The notes beneath the pieces were generated by a model. It ran no database searches, was not told where the DNA came from, and saw nothing but the letters and a program-made list of their open reading frames with translations. The position numbers were made by a program, and so were the translations under genes. Source: an uncultured Alteromonadaceae bacterium (GTDB lineage: Bacteria; Pseudomonadota; Gammaproteobacteria; Enterobacterales; Alteromonadaceae). From it: DNA of 64,000 bases. The stretch is from contig CANMXU010000016.1 in NCBI GenBank assembly GCA_947501935.1, positions 1 through 64,000 on the forward strand, written 5' to 3'. Positions 10,520 to 19,747 of this stretch are shown piece by piece (the stretch's first letter is position 1; each line of letters opens with the position of its first letter).

Positions 10520-10541
10520 AAAAGGGGCTTATGCCCCTTTT
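10520..10541 (+). terminator. Hairpin terminator/attenuator between infB and rbfA
   Basis: AAAAGGGGC (10520-10528) and GCCCCTTTT (10533-10541) form a 9-bp stem with a TTAT loop. The T-run is only four long, so termination may be partial and let rbfA be read through. The 209-base gap also holds a TTGAC/GTCAA inverted repeat near 10436-10449. Confidence 0.6.
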
Positions 10542-10597
10542 GCGTTAATTATTTTTAAAGAAGCAATGTTATTAAATCATTGCTTTAGGAGTACAAG

Positions 10598-11035
10598 ATG
10601 GCGAGAGAATACGCTCGTACTGACCGCGTAGGTCAACAAATTCAAAAAGAAATTGCTGTTATATTAATGCGTGAAGTTAAAGACCCGCGTTTAAGCATGA
10701 CCACAGTTTCAGCAGTAGAAGTTACTCGTGATTTAGCTTATGCCAAAATCTTTGTTACTTTTTTTACTGAAGATAAAGATGAAATTGAAGTGTCCGTTGA
10801 AGTATTAAACGAAGCTGCAGGTTTTATTCGTTCATTATTAGCGAAAAAATTACGCGCGCGTATTATGCCGCATCTGCGTTTTGTTTATGACAAATCGATG
10901 GCTGAAGGTGTTCGCATGGGCCATTTAGTTGACCAAGCCGTTGCTAATGACAAGCATTTAATGGATGACGAAAACCTTACTCCTGATGTTGAAGGTGAAA
11001 GCCTTGAAAGTACAGAGCAAGACGGAGACAAGTAA
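10598..11035 (+). CDS. rbfA: 30S ribosome-binding factor RbfA
   Basis: Cold-shock-associated factor that binds the 30S subunit near the 16S 5' helix during maturation. 145 residues with a KH-like fold; typical features are the start [18 protein letters not shown], the VKDPRL segment and a C-terminal LRFVYDKS. The acidic tail after residue 115 is variable in the family. TTTAGGAG precedes the ATG at good distance. truB follows after 3 bases. Confidence 0.96.
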   Translation: MAREYARTDRVGQQIQKEIAVILMREVKDPRLSMTTVSAVEVTRDLAYAKIFVTFFTEDKDEIEVSVEVLNEAAGFIRSLLAKKLRARIMPHLRFVYDKSMAEGVRMGHLVDQAVANDKHLMDDENLTPDVEGESLESTEQDGDK

Positions 11036-11038
11036 CAC

Positions 11039-11986
11039 ATGGCAAAGCGTAGAAAAGGCCGCCCGGTTAATGGTATTTTATTACTTGATAAGCCTTATGA
11101 AATGTCTTCAAACCATGCATTGCAAAGAGTTAAGCGCATCTATTTTGCGCAAAAAGCAGGGCACACAGGTGCGTTAGATCCTCTGGCCACAGGCATGTTA
11201 CCAATATGTTTAGGCGAAGCTACTAAGTTTTCTCAGTTCTTATTAGATACAGATAAAACCTATCTAGTAACGGCTAAACTAGGTATTCGCACTACTACCA
11301 GTGATGCTGACGGTGAAGTGGTTAGCGAAAAGCCAGTAACAACAACACAAGAGCAGTTGTTAGCGGCTGTTGATACTTTTCGCGGAACCACCAAGCAAAT
11401 ACCATCAATGTATTCGGCATTAAAATATCAAGGGCAACCTTTATATAAGTATGCTCGTGAAGGCATTGAAGTGCCGCGTGAGTCACGTGATATAACTGTA
11501 TTTAAACTTGATGTACTTCGTTTTGAAAACGATGAAGTTGATATGGAAATTCATGTATCAAAAGGTACTTATATTCGTACTATAACTGATGACTTAGGCG
11601 AATTATTAGGTTGTGGCGCCCATGTTGCCGCACTGAGACGTGTATCCGTTGGTTCTTACCCGCGTGATAAAATGGTCACCGTTGAACATTTAGAAGCTTT
11701 GCTTGCACAAGCTGAAGCCGATGAAGTTTCACCGTCAACCTTGCTTGACCCATTATTAGTACCAATGAACACTGCGGTTGCCGGTATGCCTGCTGTAACT
11801 GTTGATGATATGTCTGCCAACTTCTTACGCCATGGTAACCCCGTACAATGCGGTGGTGCTCCCGCTGATGGCTTAGTGCAAGTTTATATTGGCGATAACG
11901 TAGAAAATGGTGAATTTATTGGCGTTGGTACTATAGATGACAACGGTTTAGTTGCGCCAAAACGTATTACCGTAAAAGAAAGTTAA
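11039..11986 (+). CDS. truB: tRNA pseudouridine(55) synthase TruB
   Basis: Makes pseudouridine-55 in the T-loop of tRNAs. The catalytic Asp is in [14 protein letters not shown] (D47). KGTYIRT and a C-terminal PUA-type region (about 250-315) are present. 315 residues, the usual length. Lies 3 bases after rbfA, so very likely translated from the same mRNA. Confidence 0.96.
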   Translation: MAKRRKGRPVNGILLLDKPYEMSSNHALQRVKRIYFAQKAGHTGALDPLATGMLPICLGEATKFSQFLLDTDKTYLVTAKLGIRTTTSDADGEVVSEKPVTTTQEQLLAAVDTFRGTTKQIPSMYSALKYQGQPLYKYAREGIEVPRESRDITVFKLDVLRFENDEVDMEIHVSKGTYIRTITDDLGELLGCGAHVAALRRVSVGSYPRDKMVTVEHLEALLAQAEADEVSPSTLLDPLLVPMNTAVAGMPAVTVDDMSANFLRHGNPVQCGGAPADGLVQVYIGDNVENGEFIGVGTIDDNGLVAPKRITVKES

Positions 11987-12034
11987 TAGAATTACCTCAT
12001 CAGCGCTATTTTATTTGCTTTATCGTTATTTTAC

Positions 12035-12062
12035 TTGCTTTCTAGAAAGCGGCTGATAGAAT
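12035..12062 (+). promoter_or_regulatory. rpsO promoter
   Basis: TTGCTT (12035-12040), 16-nt spacer and TAGAAT (12057-12062) lie about 90 bases before rpsO, with a GC-rich discriminator (ACGCGC). The leader has a small TACC-CTCG-GGTA hairpin (12118-12130) shortly before the start. S15 is autoregulated through its leader in E. coli; whether this leader does the same is not shown. Confidence 0.6.
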
Positions 12063-12150
12063 ACGCGCTCTTTTGTCGCCATGCTGAATTAGTGTTTGGC
12101 TGGTGAGATTTTATAGCTACCCTCGGGTACTTACACACTAAGGATTAATT

Positions 12151-12420
12151 ATGTCTTTAAATGTTACAGAAAAAGCAGCAATTGTTGCTGAATATGCTCA
12201 AAAAGAAGGTGATACCGGTTCACCAGAAGTTCAAGTTGCTTTGTTAACTACACAAATCAACCACCTACAAGGTCACTTCAAAGAGCACATCCATGATCAC
12301 CATTCTCGTCGTGGTTTATTACGTATGGTTAGCCAACGTCGTAAGTTACTTGACTACTTAAAAGGCAAAAACGTTGAACGTTACACGTCTTTAATCGGTA
12401 AATTAGGTCTACGTCGTTAA
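12151..12420 (+). CDS. rpsO: 30S ribosomal protein S15
   Basis: Primary 16S rRNA-binding protein that organises the central domain of the 30S subunit. 89 residues, the standard length, with the expected [14 protein letters not shown], [12 protein letters not shown] and [12 protein letters not shown] segments. Flanked by its own promoter and a strong terminator; pnp follows 308 bases later, as in most gammaproteobacteria. Confidence 0.98.
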   Translation: MSLNVTEKAAIVAEYAQKEGDTGSPEVQVALLTTQINHLQGHFKEHIHDHHSRRGLLRMVSQRRKLLDYLKGKNVERYTSLIGKLGLRR

Positions 12421-12442
12421 GACTAGGCTAAATTATTGATTG

Positions 12443-12469
12443 AAAAAGGAGCCCGATGGCTCCTTTTTT
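12443..12469 (+). terminator. rpsO terminator
   Basis: An 11-bp stem (12443-12453 with 12458-12468) with loop CGAT, followed by T residues, 23 bases after the rpsO stop. Confidence 0.9.
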
Positions 12470-12728
12470 GTTTTCTGCTGTTACATAAAACCTCAAAAAT
12501 ATCGTAACTATCTCACTTTGACGCTAGCAAATACGCGCCTAGTTAGTATAATGTGCGAGCAAAATTTTGTTCTAGCTGAGTTAGGGTAAGGTTTTGTTTA
12601 ATTTATAATTAAACTAATCAATCAAACTGTATAATTTTTTGTTCAGCTTTTAGCGTGAAAACCTTTAGCTACTAGTGAATAAATAATTGTACAGATTGAT
12701 TAAAATCTAAATATTTAAGGAACTACCT
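12470..12728 (+). other. pnp leader region
   Basis: This 259-base stretch has no gene. It contains TTGACG (12518-12523) and TATAAT (12547-12552), but the 23-nt spacing is too long for one standard promoter. A second TATAAT lies at 12630-12635 without a clear -35. In E. coli pnp has its own promoter and an RNase III-processed leader hairpin; no long perfect stem is visible here. Confidence 0.35.
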
Positions 12729-14846
12729 ATGTTCAATCCGGTTACTAAAACCTTTGAGTTCGGTCAACATACCGTAACTTTAGAAACGGGCGTAATCGCT
12801 CGTCAAGCCACTTGTGCTGTAATGGCAAGCATGGACGATACTTCAGTATTAGTTTCTGTTGTTGGTAAAAAAGAAGCTAAGCCTGGTCAAGACTTCTTCC
12901 CATTAACTGTTAACTACCAAGAGCGTACTTACGCAGCGGGTAAAATCCCTGGTGGTTTCTTCAAACGTGAAGGTCGTCCTTCTGAAGAAGAAACATTAAT
13001 CTGTCGTTTAATTGACCGTCCAATTCGTCCATTATTCCCTGAAGGGTTCACTAACGAAGTTCAAGTCGTTATCACTGTTGTTTCTGCTAATCCAGAAATT
13101 AACCCTGATATCATCGCTTTATTAGGTACTTCAGCAGCATTAGCTATTTCAGGTATGCCTTTTAGTGGTCCTGTTGGCGCTGCTCGTGTTGGTTACTCTG
13201 ACGGTAAATACATTCTTAACCCATTACAATCTGAATTAGAAACTTCACAATTAGATTTAGTTGTTTCAGGTACTGATTCAGCTGTATTGATGGTTGAGTC
13301 TGAAGCTGACGTGCTTTCTGAAGAAGTTATGCTTGGCGCTGTAGTTTACGGCCATGAGCAAATGCAAACAGCTATCACTGCTATTAAAGAAATGGCTGTT
13401 GAAGTTAACAATCCTAAGTGGGATTGGGTTGCTCCAGTTAAAAATGCTGATTTGGCTACTAAAATTGCTGAGCTTTCAGAAGCACAAGTAAATGAAGCAT
13501 ACCAAATTACTGAAAAAGCTGTTCGTTACGAAAAAGTTGCAGAAATTCGCAATGCAGTTATCGAGCAATTGCTTGAAGCTGATGCTGAATTAGACGTTCA
13601 AGAAGCAAAAGATTTATTCCACGATTTAGAAAAAACAGTTGTTCGTGGCCGTATCACTAAAGGTTCACCACGTATTGATGGTCGTGATCCTGAAATGATT
13701 CGTGCACTTGACGTGATGACTGGCGTATTGCCACGTACTCACGGTAGTGCTGTATTTACTCGTGGTGAAACTCAAGCCTTAGTTACTGCTACTTTAGGTA
13801 CGCAACGTGACGCACAACGTCTTGATACTATCATGGGTGAGAAAACTGACGCATTTATGCTTCACTATAACTTCCCTCCATACTGTGTTGGCGAAACTGG
13901 TTTTGTTGGTTCGCCAAAGCGTCGTGAAATCGGCCATGGTCGTTTAGCAAAACGCGGTATGTTAGCGGTTATGCCTAGCGCTGATGAATTCCCATATGCG
14001 GTTCGTGTAGTTTCTGAAATTACTGAATCAAATGGTTCTTCTTCAATGGCTTCTGTATGTGGTACTTCATTAGCGCTTATGGATGCTGGTGTACCAATTA
14101 AAGCATCTGTTGCTGGTATTGCTATGGGTCTTGTTAAAGAAGGCGACGACTTTGTTGTTCTTTCTGACATTTTAGGTGATGAAGATCACTTAGGCGACAT
14201 GGACTTTAAAGTAGCTGGTACTACTGGTGGTATTACGGCTCTTCAAATGGATATTAAAATTGAAGGCATCACCCAAGAAATCATGCAAATTGCTTTAAAC
14301 CAAGCAAAAGCAGCTCGTACTCACATCTTATCTGTTATGGATGAAGCTATTGGCGGCCATCGTGAAGATATTTCACAATTTGCTCCACGCATTCACACCA
14401 TGAAAGTGGCTCAAGATAAAATTCGTGACATCATCGGTAAAGGTGGCGCAACTATTCGTCAGCTTACTGAAGAAACAGGCACTACTATCGAAATTGAAGA
14501 TGACGGTACAGTGAAAATTGCAGCAACTGACGGCGAACAAGCTAAAGATGCAATTGCACGTATCACAGCGTTAACTGCTGAAATTGAAGTTGGTACAATT
14601 TACACAGGTAAAGTTGTACGTATCGTAGACTTCGGTGCGTTTGTTAACGTATTACCAGGTAAAGATGGTTTAGTACATATTTCACAAATTTCTGAAGAGC
14701 GTGTTAATGCGGTAACTGACGTATTAACCGAAGGACAAGAAGTTACTGTTAAAGTACTAGAAGTTGACCGTCAAGGCCGTGTACGTCTAAGTATTAAAGA
14801 AGCGGCTGAAAAGCCTGCTGCTGCGGCTCCAGAAGCTGCTGAGTAA
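12729..14846 (+). CDS. pnp: Polyribonucleotide nucleotidyltransferase (PNPase)
   Basis: 3'-5' phosphorolytic exoribonuclease of the RNA degradosome. 705 residues: first RNase PH-like domain (about 1-140), helical linker, and the second, catalytic RNase PH domain (about 310-540, with [10 protein letters not shown] and [16 protein letters not shown]). The KH domain follows ([20 protein letters not shown], about 560-580), then the S1 domain (about 620-690). The Ala-rich C-terminus ends directly after S1. AAGGAA precedes the ATG. Confidence 0.98.
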   Translation: MFNPVTKTFEFGQHTVTLETGVIARQATCAVMASMDDTSVLVSVVGKKEAKPGQDFFPLTVNYQERTYAAGKIPGGFFKREGRPSEEETLICRLIDRPIRPLFPEGFTNEVQVVITVVSANPEINPDIIALLGTSAALAISGMPFSGPVGAARVGYSDGKYILNPLQSELETSQLDLVVSGTDSAVLMVESEADVLSEEVMLGAVVYGHEQMQTAITAIKEMAVEVNNPKWDWVAPVKNADLATKIAELSEAQVNEAYQITEKAVRYEKVAEIRNAVIEQLLEADAELDVQEAKDLFHDLEKTVVRGRITKGSPRIDGRDPEMIRALDVMTGVLPRTHGSAVFTRGETQALVTATLGTQRDAQRLDTIMGEKTDAFMLHYNFPPYCVGETGFVGSPKRREIGHGRLAKRGMLAVMPSADEFPYAVRVVSEITESNGSSSMASVCGTSLALMDAGVPIKASVAGIAMGLVKEGDDFVVLSDILGDEDHLGDMDFKVAGTTGGITALQMDIKIEGITQEIMQIALNQAKAARTHILSVMDEAIGGHREDISQFAPRIHTMKVAQDKIRDIIGKGGATIRQLTEETGTTIEIEDDGTVKIAATDGEQAKDAIARITALTAEIEVGTIYTGKVVRIVDFGAFVNVLPGKDGLVHISQISEERVNAVTDVLTEGQEVTVKVLEVDRQGRVRLSIKEAAEKPAAAAPEAAE

Positions 14847-14888
14847 TACTGCAAAGGTTAAGTTGTATTAACTTACAACTTGTCACAT

Positions 14889-14916
14889 AAAAAGGGAGCT
14901 TACAGGCTCCCTTTTT
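14889..14916 (+). terminator. pnp terminator
   Basis: AAAAAGGGAGC (14889-14899) pairs with GCTCCCTTTTT (14906-14916), 42 bases after the pnp stop. Confidence 0.9.
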
Positions 14917-14968
14917 TATATAATCGAAAAACACGTAAGTGATCTATCTGAAAAAGGTACATTTTTTA

Positions 14969-15874
14969 GTGAAATTTTATATAAACCTAACGCTTCTTTT
15001 GGCTTTGTCACTTGTACAAGGTTGCTCGTTACTTGGTGATTCAAATAATCGTGGCGCTGTTGGCCAGTTGATCATCGCAGAGCCAATGCCAATTAATTAT
15101 AAAAGCGAAGTAGCGATTGCACGTTTATCAGAAGTTATTTCTCGCGCCGATATTACCGATGTGCAAAAGGCGCAGCTTTATTATGATCGAGGCGTAATTT
15201 ACGACAGTGTTGGTTTACGCTCTTTAGCACGTTTAGACTTTAATCTAGCACTGCGTTTAAAACCAGATTTGGTTGATGCTTATAATTTTATTGGCATTCA
15301 CTACACTGAGTTACAAGAATTCGACCAAGCTTATGATGCCTTTGATTCAACGTTAGACTTAGCACCGGGGCATGAATTTGCCTATCTTAACCGTGGTGTT
15401 GCTTTATATTATGGCGGCCGTGCAGAGTTAGCGATAGACGATTTAAGCGTTTTCCAACAAAAGCAACCAAGCGACCCTTACCGAGTATTATGGTTATACC
15501 TAGCCGAGCACGACGTTGAAATGGGGCAAGCTCAACTAGCATTGCAAAGCCGAGCATTACAAGTAAATGATAATAACTGGGCGAAAGATATTATTGATTT
15601 ATATTTAGGTAACCTTGCGCAAGATAAGTTTTTACGACAAGTGCCACGTGGTGTTAAGTCGAGTAAAGAGTTAACCGAGCGTTTATGCGAAGCGTATTTT
15701 TATCTCGGTAAATATAACCAATTTCAAGGTAACTTAAATGCCGCAGCAAACTTCTTTAAGTTATCTATGAGCACCAATGTTTATGAATTTGTTGAGCATA
15801 GATACGCAAAACTTGAGCTTGAATTGATGCGCGCTACTTATGGCAGTACGGTTGAACCACAAGCACAGAAGTAA
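14969..15874 (+). CDS. nlpI: Lipoprotein NlpI (TPR protein)
   Basis: Outer-membrane lipoprotein that in E. coli acts as adaptor for the Prc protease and peptidoglycan hydrolases such as MepS. From the GTG at 14969 the protein starts MKFYINLTLLLALSL with lipobox LVQGC and lipidated Cys19. The frame is open to a GTG at 14939, but that start would lengthen the signal peptide with charged residues. TPR repeats cover about residues 65-170 (YYDRGVIYDSVGLRSLARLD, FNFIGIHYTEL, AYLNRGVALYYGGR) and match NlpI well. Position right after pnp is conserved in gammaproteobacteria. Confidence 0.93.
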   Translation: MKFYINLTLLLALSLVQGCSLLGDSNNRGAVGQLIIAEPMPINYKSEVAIARLSEVISRADITDVQKAQLYYDRGVIYDSVGLRSLARLDFNLALRLKPDLVDAYNFIGIHYTELQEFDQAYDAFDSTLDLAPGHEFAYLNRGVALYYGGRAELAIDDLSVFQQKQPSDPYRVLWLYLAEHDVEMGQAQLALQSRALQVNDNNWAKDIIDLYLGNLAQDKFLRQVPRGVKSSKELTERLCEAYFYLGKYNQFQGNLNAAANFFKLSMSTNVYEFVEHRYAKLELELMRATYGSTVEPQAQK

Positions 15875-15889
15875 ATTACCTCGTTTATT

Positions 15890-17518
15890 ATGACATTTAT
15901 AACGCTTGGTCGTTTATTAATAATAATGAGCTTGACGATAATATTATCGTCAAGCTCATTTTTTTTAGCTAATTATCTCACCGATAAAATCAACCAAGCA
16001 GAGATAACTTTTGCTCAACTAACAATTGCAACCGAGCTTAAGCTGCCTTTGGCTTATCAGCAGCAATTAACTTTACAAACCATTGGCTCTGAGGGCTGGC
16101 AAAAATACAGTCGCTTGTTAGCTAATAAAAGTGATGAACAAGCCTATTTATTAGCACGCTTTTATCAAGATAGAAATGATGGTTCAACCAACAAAAGTGA
16201 AATGGAGGGCAGTGATCTTAAGCAGGCAATATTTTGGTACCAAAAAGCCAGTCGGGGCCATCACTCCAAAGCCCGCTTTGCGCTAGCTAATATCTACATT
16301 GCTCAAAACAAGGTAACTGAAGCTGAAAGGCTCTTGGCAGAGTGTAACAATATGGCTAATTGCGAGCAGTATTTTGACTCACTCAAACTTAGAATTGAAA
16401 TCGCTCTTGCACAAGGTAATAAACAAACACTGGTTACTTTAATTCAGCAATGGCAACAACTGAGTGGCGATCTGCTGAGTAAGCAGCAACAGCGAACACA
16501 ACAATATCTATTATCGCAACTTCAATATTTTTCGGTATTTGATGCTGTTCAGGCAAATTTTGAAAGTAACCTCGCAGAACGGCTAAATAAGAAAAATAGT
16601 AAACTTGCTTTAGCTTGTAAAAATAGCGTGCAGCTTTTTGCTACCCGTTTAGCCGATCTTGTTCATCTTGAGGTTTTATTATCAAAATTTGCCCAACACC
16701 CATTAAGTGGTAGCTTTTGCTTTTCCCCGCCGCGCTATATTCCTTTGCATCAATTACAATGTGAATCAGGGGGAATTACTACAGCGATAAGCTGTGATGA
16801 AGCACAGTGGCATCAATTCGCTGAAAATATTAATAGCCGTTACCTTGGGATCATGTTGCCTGAAGGCGGCGCTAATGTGCATTTAGGTATTGCCTATTTA
16901 GATAGCCATGATGACCATTTAGTATTTGCTCATGAACTTGCCCACTTACTCGGTTTTATTGACGAATACCCACTACCTGAAAAACACCTTGCTTGTACTC
17001 AAAAGCAAACCAAGATGTTTGCTAATAATATTGCCGTTCTAGCATCTGACCATCTAAACGAAAAGCAATACCAGAATCAAGATGGACGATTAGCTTTACG
17101 GAAGAAGCTGTTGGCGCAATTACCTTGGGCTAAGCAAATAAAAACTTCCACTCCTATTATACATTTAAAAAAAGAAGCTCAGGGGCTGCAATCATGGGTA
17201 ATAGGCACACCAGAAAGTTATAAACATGAAGTCGGGCTTTTTAAGAGTGATACCTGCAATACGGCTGTAGCTCAGGCGTATAAACCTTTATCTACTAGAA
17301 CATTTATGCAAAGTTATGAAGCGCCATTTCCAAGTAGTTATCAGCAAGTATTAACTCAGTGGCAAAACCAACATGCTATGCCTAGTTTTCATTATAATAT
17401 TGCTTTAGCTAAATATCGGGCAGGGCATAATATACAAGCTAAACATTGGCTTAAAATGGCAGAATTGCAAGAGTCTGACAGCTTACGCCAGCGAAGAGTT
17501 CGTTTGGGTGAGTATTAA
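15890..17518 (+). CDS. Membrane-anchored HExxH metallopeptidase candidate with Sel1-like repeats
   Basis: I do not recognise a named gene. The N-terminus has one hydrophobic helix (about 8-29), then Sel1/TPR-like segments (about 105-150: QAIFWYQKASRGHHSKARFALANIYI). A zinc-protease motif HELAHLLGFIDEY has H348, E349 and H352, and the trailing DEY resembles the HExxH...DEY arrangement of the M64 (IgA-peptidase) group. A C-terminal helical region follows. It starts 16 bases after nlpI and may be co-transcribed, but a 36-bp palindrome with a T-run covers codons 12-24. The true start could be downstream only if the anchor is lost, so I kept 15890. Confidence 0.72.
   Translation: MTFITLGRLLIIMSLTIILSSSSFFLANYLTDKINQAEITFAQLTIATELKLPLAYQQQLTLQTIGSEGWQKYSRLLANKSDEQAYLLARFYQDRNDGSTNKSEMEGSDLKQAIFWYQKASRGHHSKARFALANIYIAQNKVTEAERLLAECNNMANCEQYFDSLKLRIEIALAQGNKQTLVTLIQQWQQLSGDLLSKQQQRTQQYLLSQLQYFSVFDAVQANFESNLAERLNKKNSKLALACKNSVQLFATRLADLVHLEVLLSKFAQHPLSGSFCFSPPRYIPLHQLQCESGGITTAISCDEAQWHQFAENINSRYLGIMLPEGGANVHLGIAYLDSHDDHLVFAHELAHLLGFIDEYPLPEKHLACTQKQTKMFANNIAVLASDHLNEKQYQNQDGRLALRKKLLAQLPWAKQIKTSTPIIHLKKEAQGLQSWVIGTPESYKHEVGLFKSDTCNTAVAQAYKPLSTRTFMQSYEAPFPSSYQQVLTQWQNQHAMPSFHYNIALAKYRAGHNIQAKHWLKMAELQESDSLRQRRVRLGEY
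15925..15966 (+). terminator. Perfect 36-bp palindrome plus T-run inside the protease reading frame
   Basis: Each arm is 18 bases (left arm AATGAGCTTGACGATAAT, 15925-15942; right arm 15943-15960, its exact reverse complement), followed by T to 15966. It has the form of a strong intrinsic terminator 51 bases after the nlpI stop. It also encodes most of the transmembrane helix of the downstream ORF. Confidence 0.8.
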
Positions 17519-17618
17519 AGCGTTAATTTTATGGTAGATAGCTAGGGGGAAAATATTACTCTAATTTATTAGCTGGTTAAAAGTTAATAAAAGGTGCATT
17601 CCTTTGCAGTAGAGATAA

Positions 17619-17843
17619 TTATTGAGTGGCTTTATCTTTCAATTCCGTGTGTTGCTTTTGTGACTTTTTATTATTTATTTCATTCAGGTAAATTTGTTGC
17701 TTTACTACCGTAGACTTTCTTGCCGTGGCAATGGGCCACATCGATGTATTATTAAATGTTTGCAATTCTTTTTCGATAGTATCGGGACAATTTTTATTAA
17801 CCTTAGCGTTACTCTGTTTAGAAAACCATGAGAATAGTGACAT
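17619..17843 (-). CDS. Small hypothetical protein (74 aa)
   Basis: Not recognised. The ATG at 17841-17843 has an ideal ribosome binding site (AGGAGGG, 8 nt upstream), the main reason to believe it is translated. A GTG three codons earlier is overlapped by that site. The product starts MSLFSWFSKQSN, is basic and polar, and has no cysteines apart from one at residue 20 and no membrane helix. It is divergent from csdA, and about 160 bases of AT-rich DNA lie between them. Confidence 0.6.
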   Translation of the reverse strand: MSLFSWFSKQSNAKVNKNCPDTIEKELQTFNNTSMWPIATARKSTVVKQQIYLNEINNKKSQKQHTELKDKATQ

Positions 17844-18003
17844 ACTACGCACCCTCCTATTTAGCTATACTAGTTATAGTTCAAAAAACAAATATACGCC
17901 CCATATTTAACAAATTTATTACAAATGATTGAGGCTAATACTTTTGTAGTGAATAAGGTATAATCGAGACAAAATTATTTAGCTTATTTGTCCATAACCT
18001 GCC

Positions 18004-19716
18004 ATGCCAGCATTTCAATATCAGCACTTTAGAGAAAAATTTCCCTTATTAGCCACCAGAGTCAATAACTTGCCCTTAGTGTATTTTGACAATGGTGCAA
18101 CTACTCAAAAGCCACAAGCGGTGCTAGATAGTTATCAAGAATATTATCAACATAGTAATGCCAATGTGCACCGAGCTTCACATGCGGTTAGTGCCAAAGC
18201 AACGCTAAGTTATGAACAAGCGCGACTTAAGGTTCAACATTTTATCGGCGCAAAGCATAGCGAAGAAATAATTTGGACTAAAGGTAGCACCGAAAGCATT
18301 AACCTCATAGCACAAAGCTGGGGACGAAGTCAGTTAAGTGCAGGTGATGAAATTGTGTTAAGCCAAAGTGAGCATCACGCCAATATTGTGCCTTGGCAAA
18401 TTGTTGCTGAGCAAACCGGTGCGCTGATTAAAGTATTACCCTTAACGGCCAGCGGAAAAATTGAAGAAAACCAACTAAGTGCTATTATCTCATCCAAAAC
18501 TAAAGTGGTTAGCGTTGCCCATATTTCTAATGTATTAGGCCGTATTAACCCACTTGACGCTATTATTGCAGCAGCGAAAAAAGTTGGCGCAATTACCGTG
18601 GTTGACGGTGCACAAGCGGTTGCTCATCAACAGCTTAATGTTGAACAGCTAGGATGTGATTTTTATGTTTTTTCAGCGCATAAAATGTATGGTCCTACAG
18701 GGGTTGGGGTACTTTATGGTAAAAAAGCATTATTAAATAAGATGCCGGTTTACCAAGGTGGCGGCGAGATGATCAAAAAAGTTAGCTTTAATGCTACTAG
18801 TTATAATCAACTACCATTTAAGTTTGAAGCAGGTACACCTAACATTGCGGGCGTGGTGGCTTTTGCAGCGGCTATTAATTTTCTGCAACAGCAAAACCTT
18901 AAAGCATTAGCCAAATACGAACAGCAGCTTGGACAATATTGCTATCAGCAATTAACTTTGCTTAAACAAGTTAAGTTTATTTCAGAGGGTATTCCAGATA
19001 TTCCGTTATTATCGTTCGCTGTAGAAGGTCACCATAATCATGATATTGCCATGGCATTAGATAGCTATGGTATTGCGGTTCGTAGCGGTCACCATTGCGC
19101 TATGCCATTGATGGCGTATTTACATATCGATGGTTGCTTACGTGTATCGCTAGCTGCTTATAATACCAAAGCTGAAGTTGATTATTTTATAAAGTCATTA
19201 CAGAAAATTATTAGTGATGATGCTGTTATTGAATCTGCTCAGGCTGATGAAGTTAAAGCCGAGCAGAGAAAAGAACTTTCAGAGCGCATTACTGACAATA
19301 CCGGTGACAATGCAGCGAATGCTCCTGTGGCCGAGATGATTGATTTATTTTCCCGAAATAAAGGTTGGGATAATCGTCATCGTCAAATCATGTTACTTGG
19401 TAAAAAATTACCGCGGATGGATCAAAATTTACGTAATGAAGATACATTGATCAGTGGCTGTGAAAGCTTGGCTTGGCTAAGTTATCAAAAGCAGGAGAAT
19501 GAGCAGTTCGTGTTTACTGCCGATAGTGACGCTAAAGTTATTCGTGGGCTGTTGATGATTGTATTAACGGCATTCAATGATAAAACTGCCGAGCAAATTC
19601 ACAGCTTTGATTTAGAAGGTTACTTTAGCGAACTCGGTTTATTACAACACTTAAGCCCATCACGGGGTAATGGCCTTAAAGCGATTGTTAATAAAATACT
19701 CACTTTGACCGGTTAA
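18004..19716 (+). CDS. csdA: CsdA-CsdE fusion: cysteine desulfurase with C-terminal SufE-like sulfur acceptor
   Basis: The N-terminal part (1-400) is a SufS/CsdA-type PLP cysteine desulfurase. The Schiff-base lysine is K227 in FSAHKMYGPTG and the catalytic cysteine C365 is in RSGHHCAMPLM. After a charged linker (about 408-440), residues 441-570 form a complete SufE/CsdE domain with acceptor cysteine C486 (LISGCESLAWL) and RGLLMIVLTAFNDKT. In E. coli CsdA and CsdE are separate partners that feed CsdL/TcdA, and tcdA lies convergently 31 bases away here. That pairing favours CsdA-CsdE over SufS-SufE. A TATAAT at 17959-17964 may belong to its promoter. Confidence 0.92.
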   Translation: MPAFQYQHFREKFPLLATRVNNLPLVYFDNGATTQKPQAVLDSYQEYYQHSNANVHRASHAVSAKATLSYEQARLKVQHFIGAKHSEEIIWTKGSTESINLIAQSWGRSQLSAGDEIVLSQSEHHANIVPWQIVAEQTGALIKVLPLTASGKIEENQLSAIISSKTKVVSVAHISNVLGRINPLDAIIAAAKKVGAITVVDGAQAVAHQQLNVEQLGCDFYVFSAHKMYGPTGVGVLYGKKALLNKMPVYQGGGEMIKKVSFNATSYNQLPFKFEAGTPNIAGVVAFAAAINFLQQQNLKALAKYEQQLGQYCYQQLTLLKQVKFISEGIPDIPLLSFAVEGHHNHDIAMALDSYGIAVRSGHHCAMPLMAYLHIDGCLRVSLAAYNTKAEVDYFIKSLQKIISDDAVIESAQADEVKAEQRKELSERITDNTGDNAANAPVAEMIDLFSRNKGWDNRHRQIMLLGKKLPRMDQNLRNEDTLISGCESLAWLSYQKQENEQFVFTADSDAKVIRGLLMIVLTAFNDKTAEQIHSFDLEGYFSELGLLQHLSPSRGNGLKAIVNKILTLTG

Positions 19717-19747
19717 GCTTCGAGCTAGCTTAAACTTAGCTCAAAGA

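Noticed and set aside
12518..12552. TTGACG...TATAAT as the pnp promoter
   Set aside because: The 23-nt spacing is outside the sigma70 range, so it is mentioned only within the leader-region entry.
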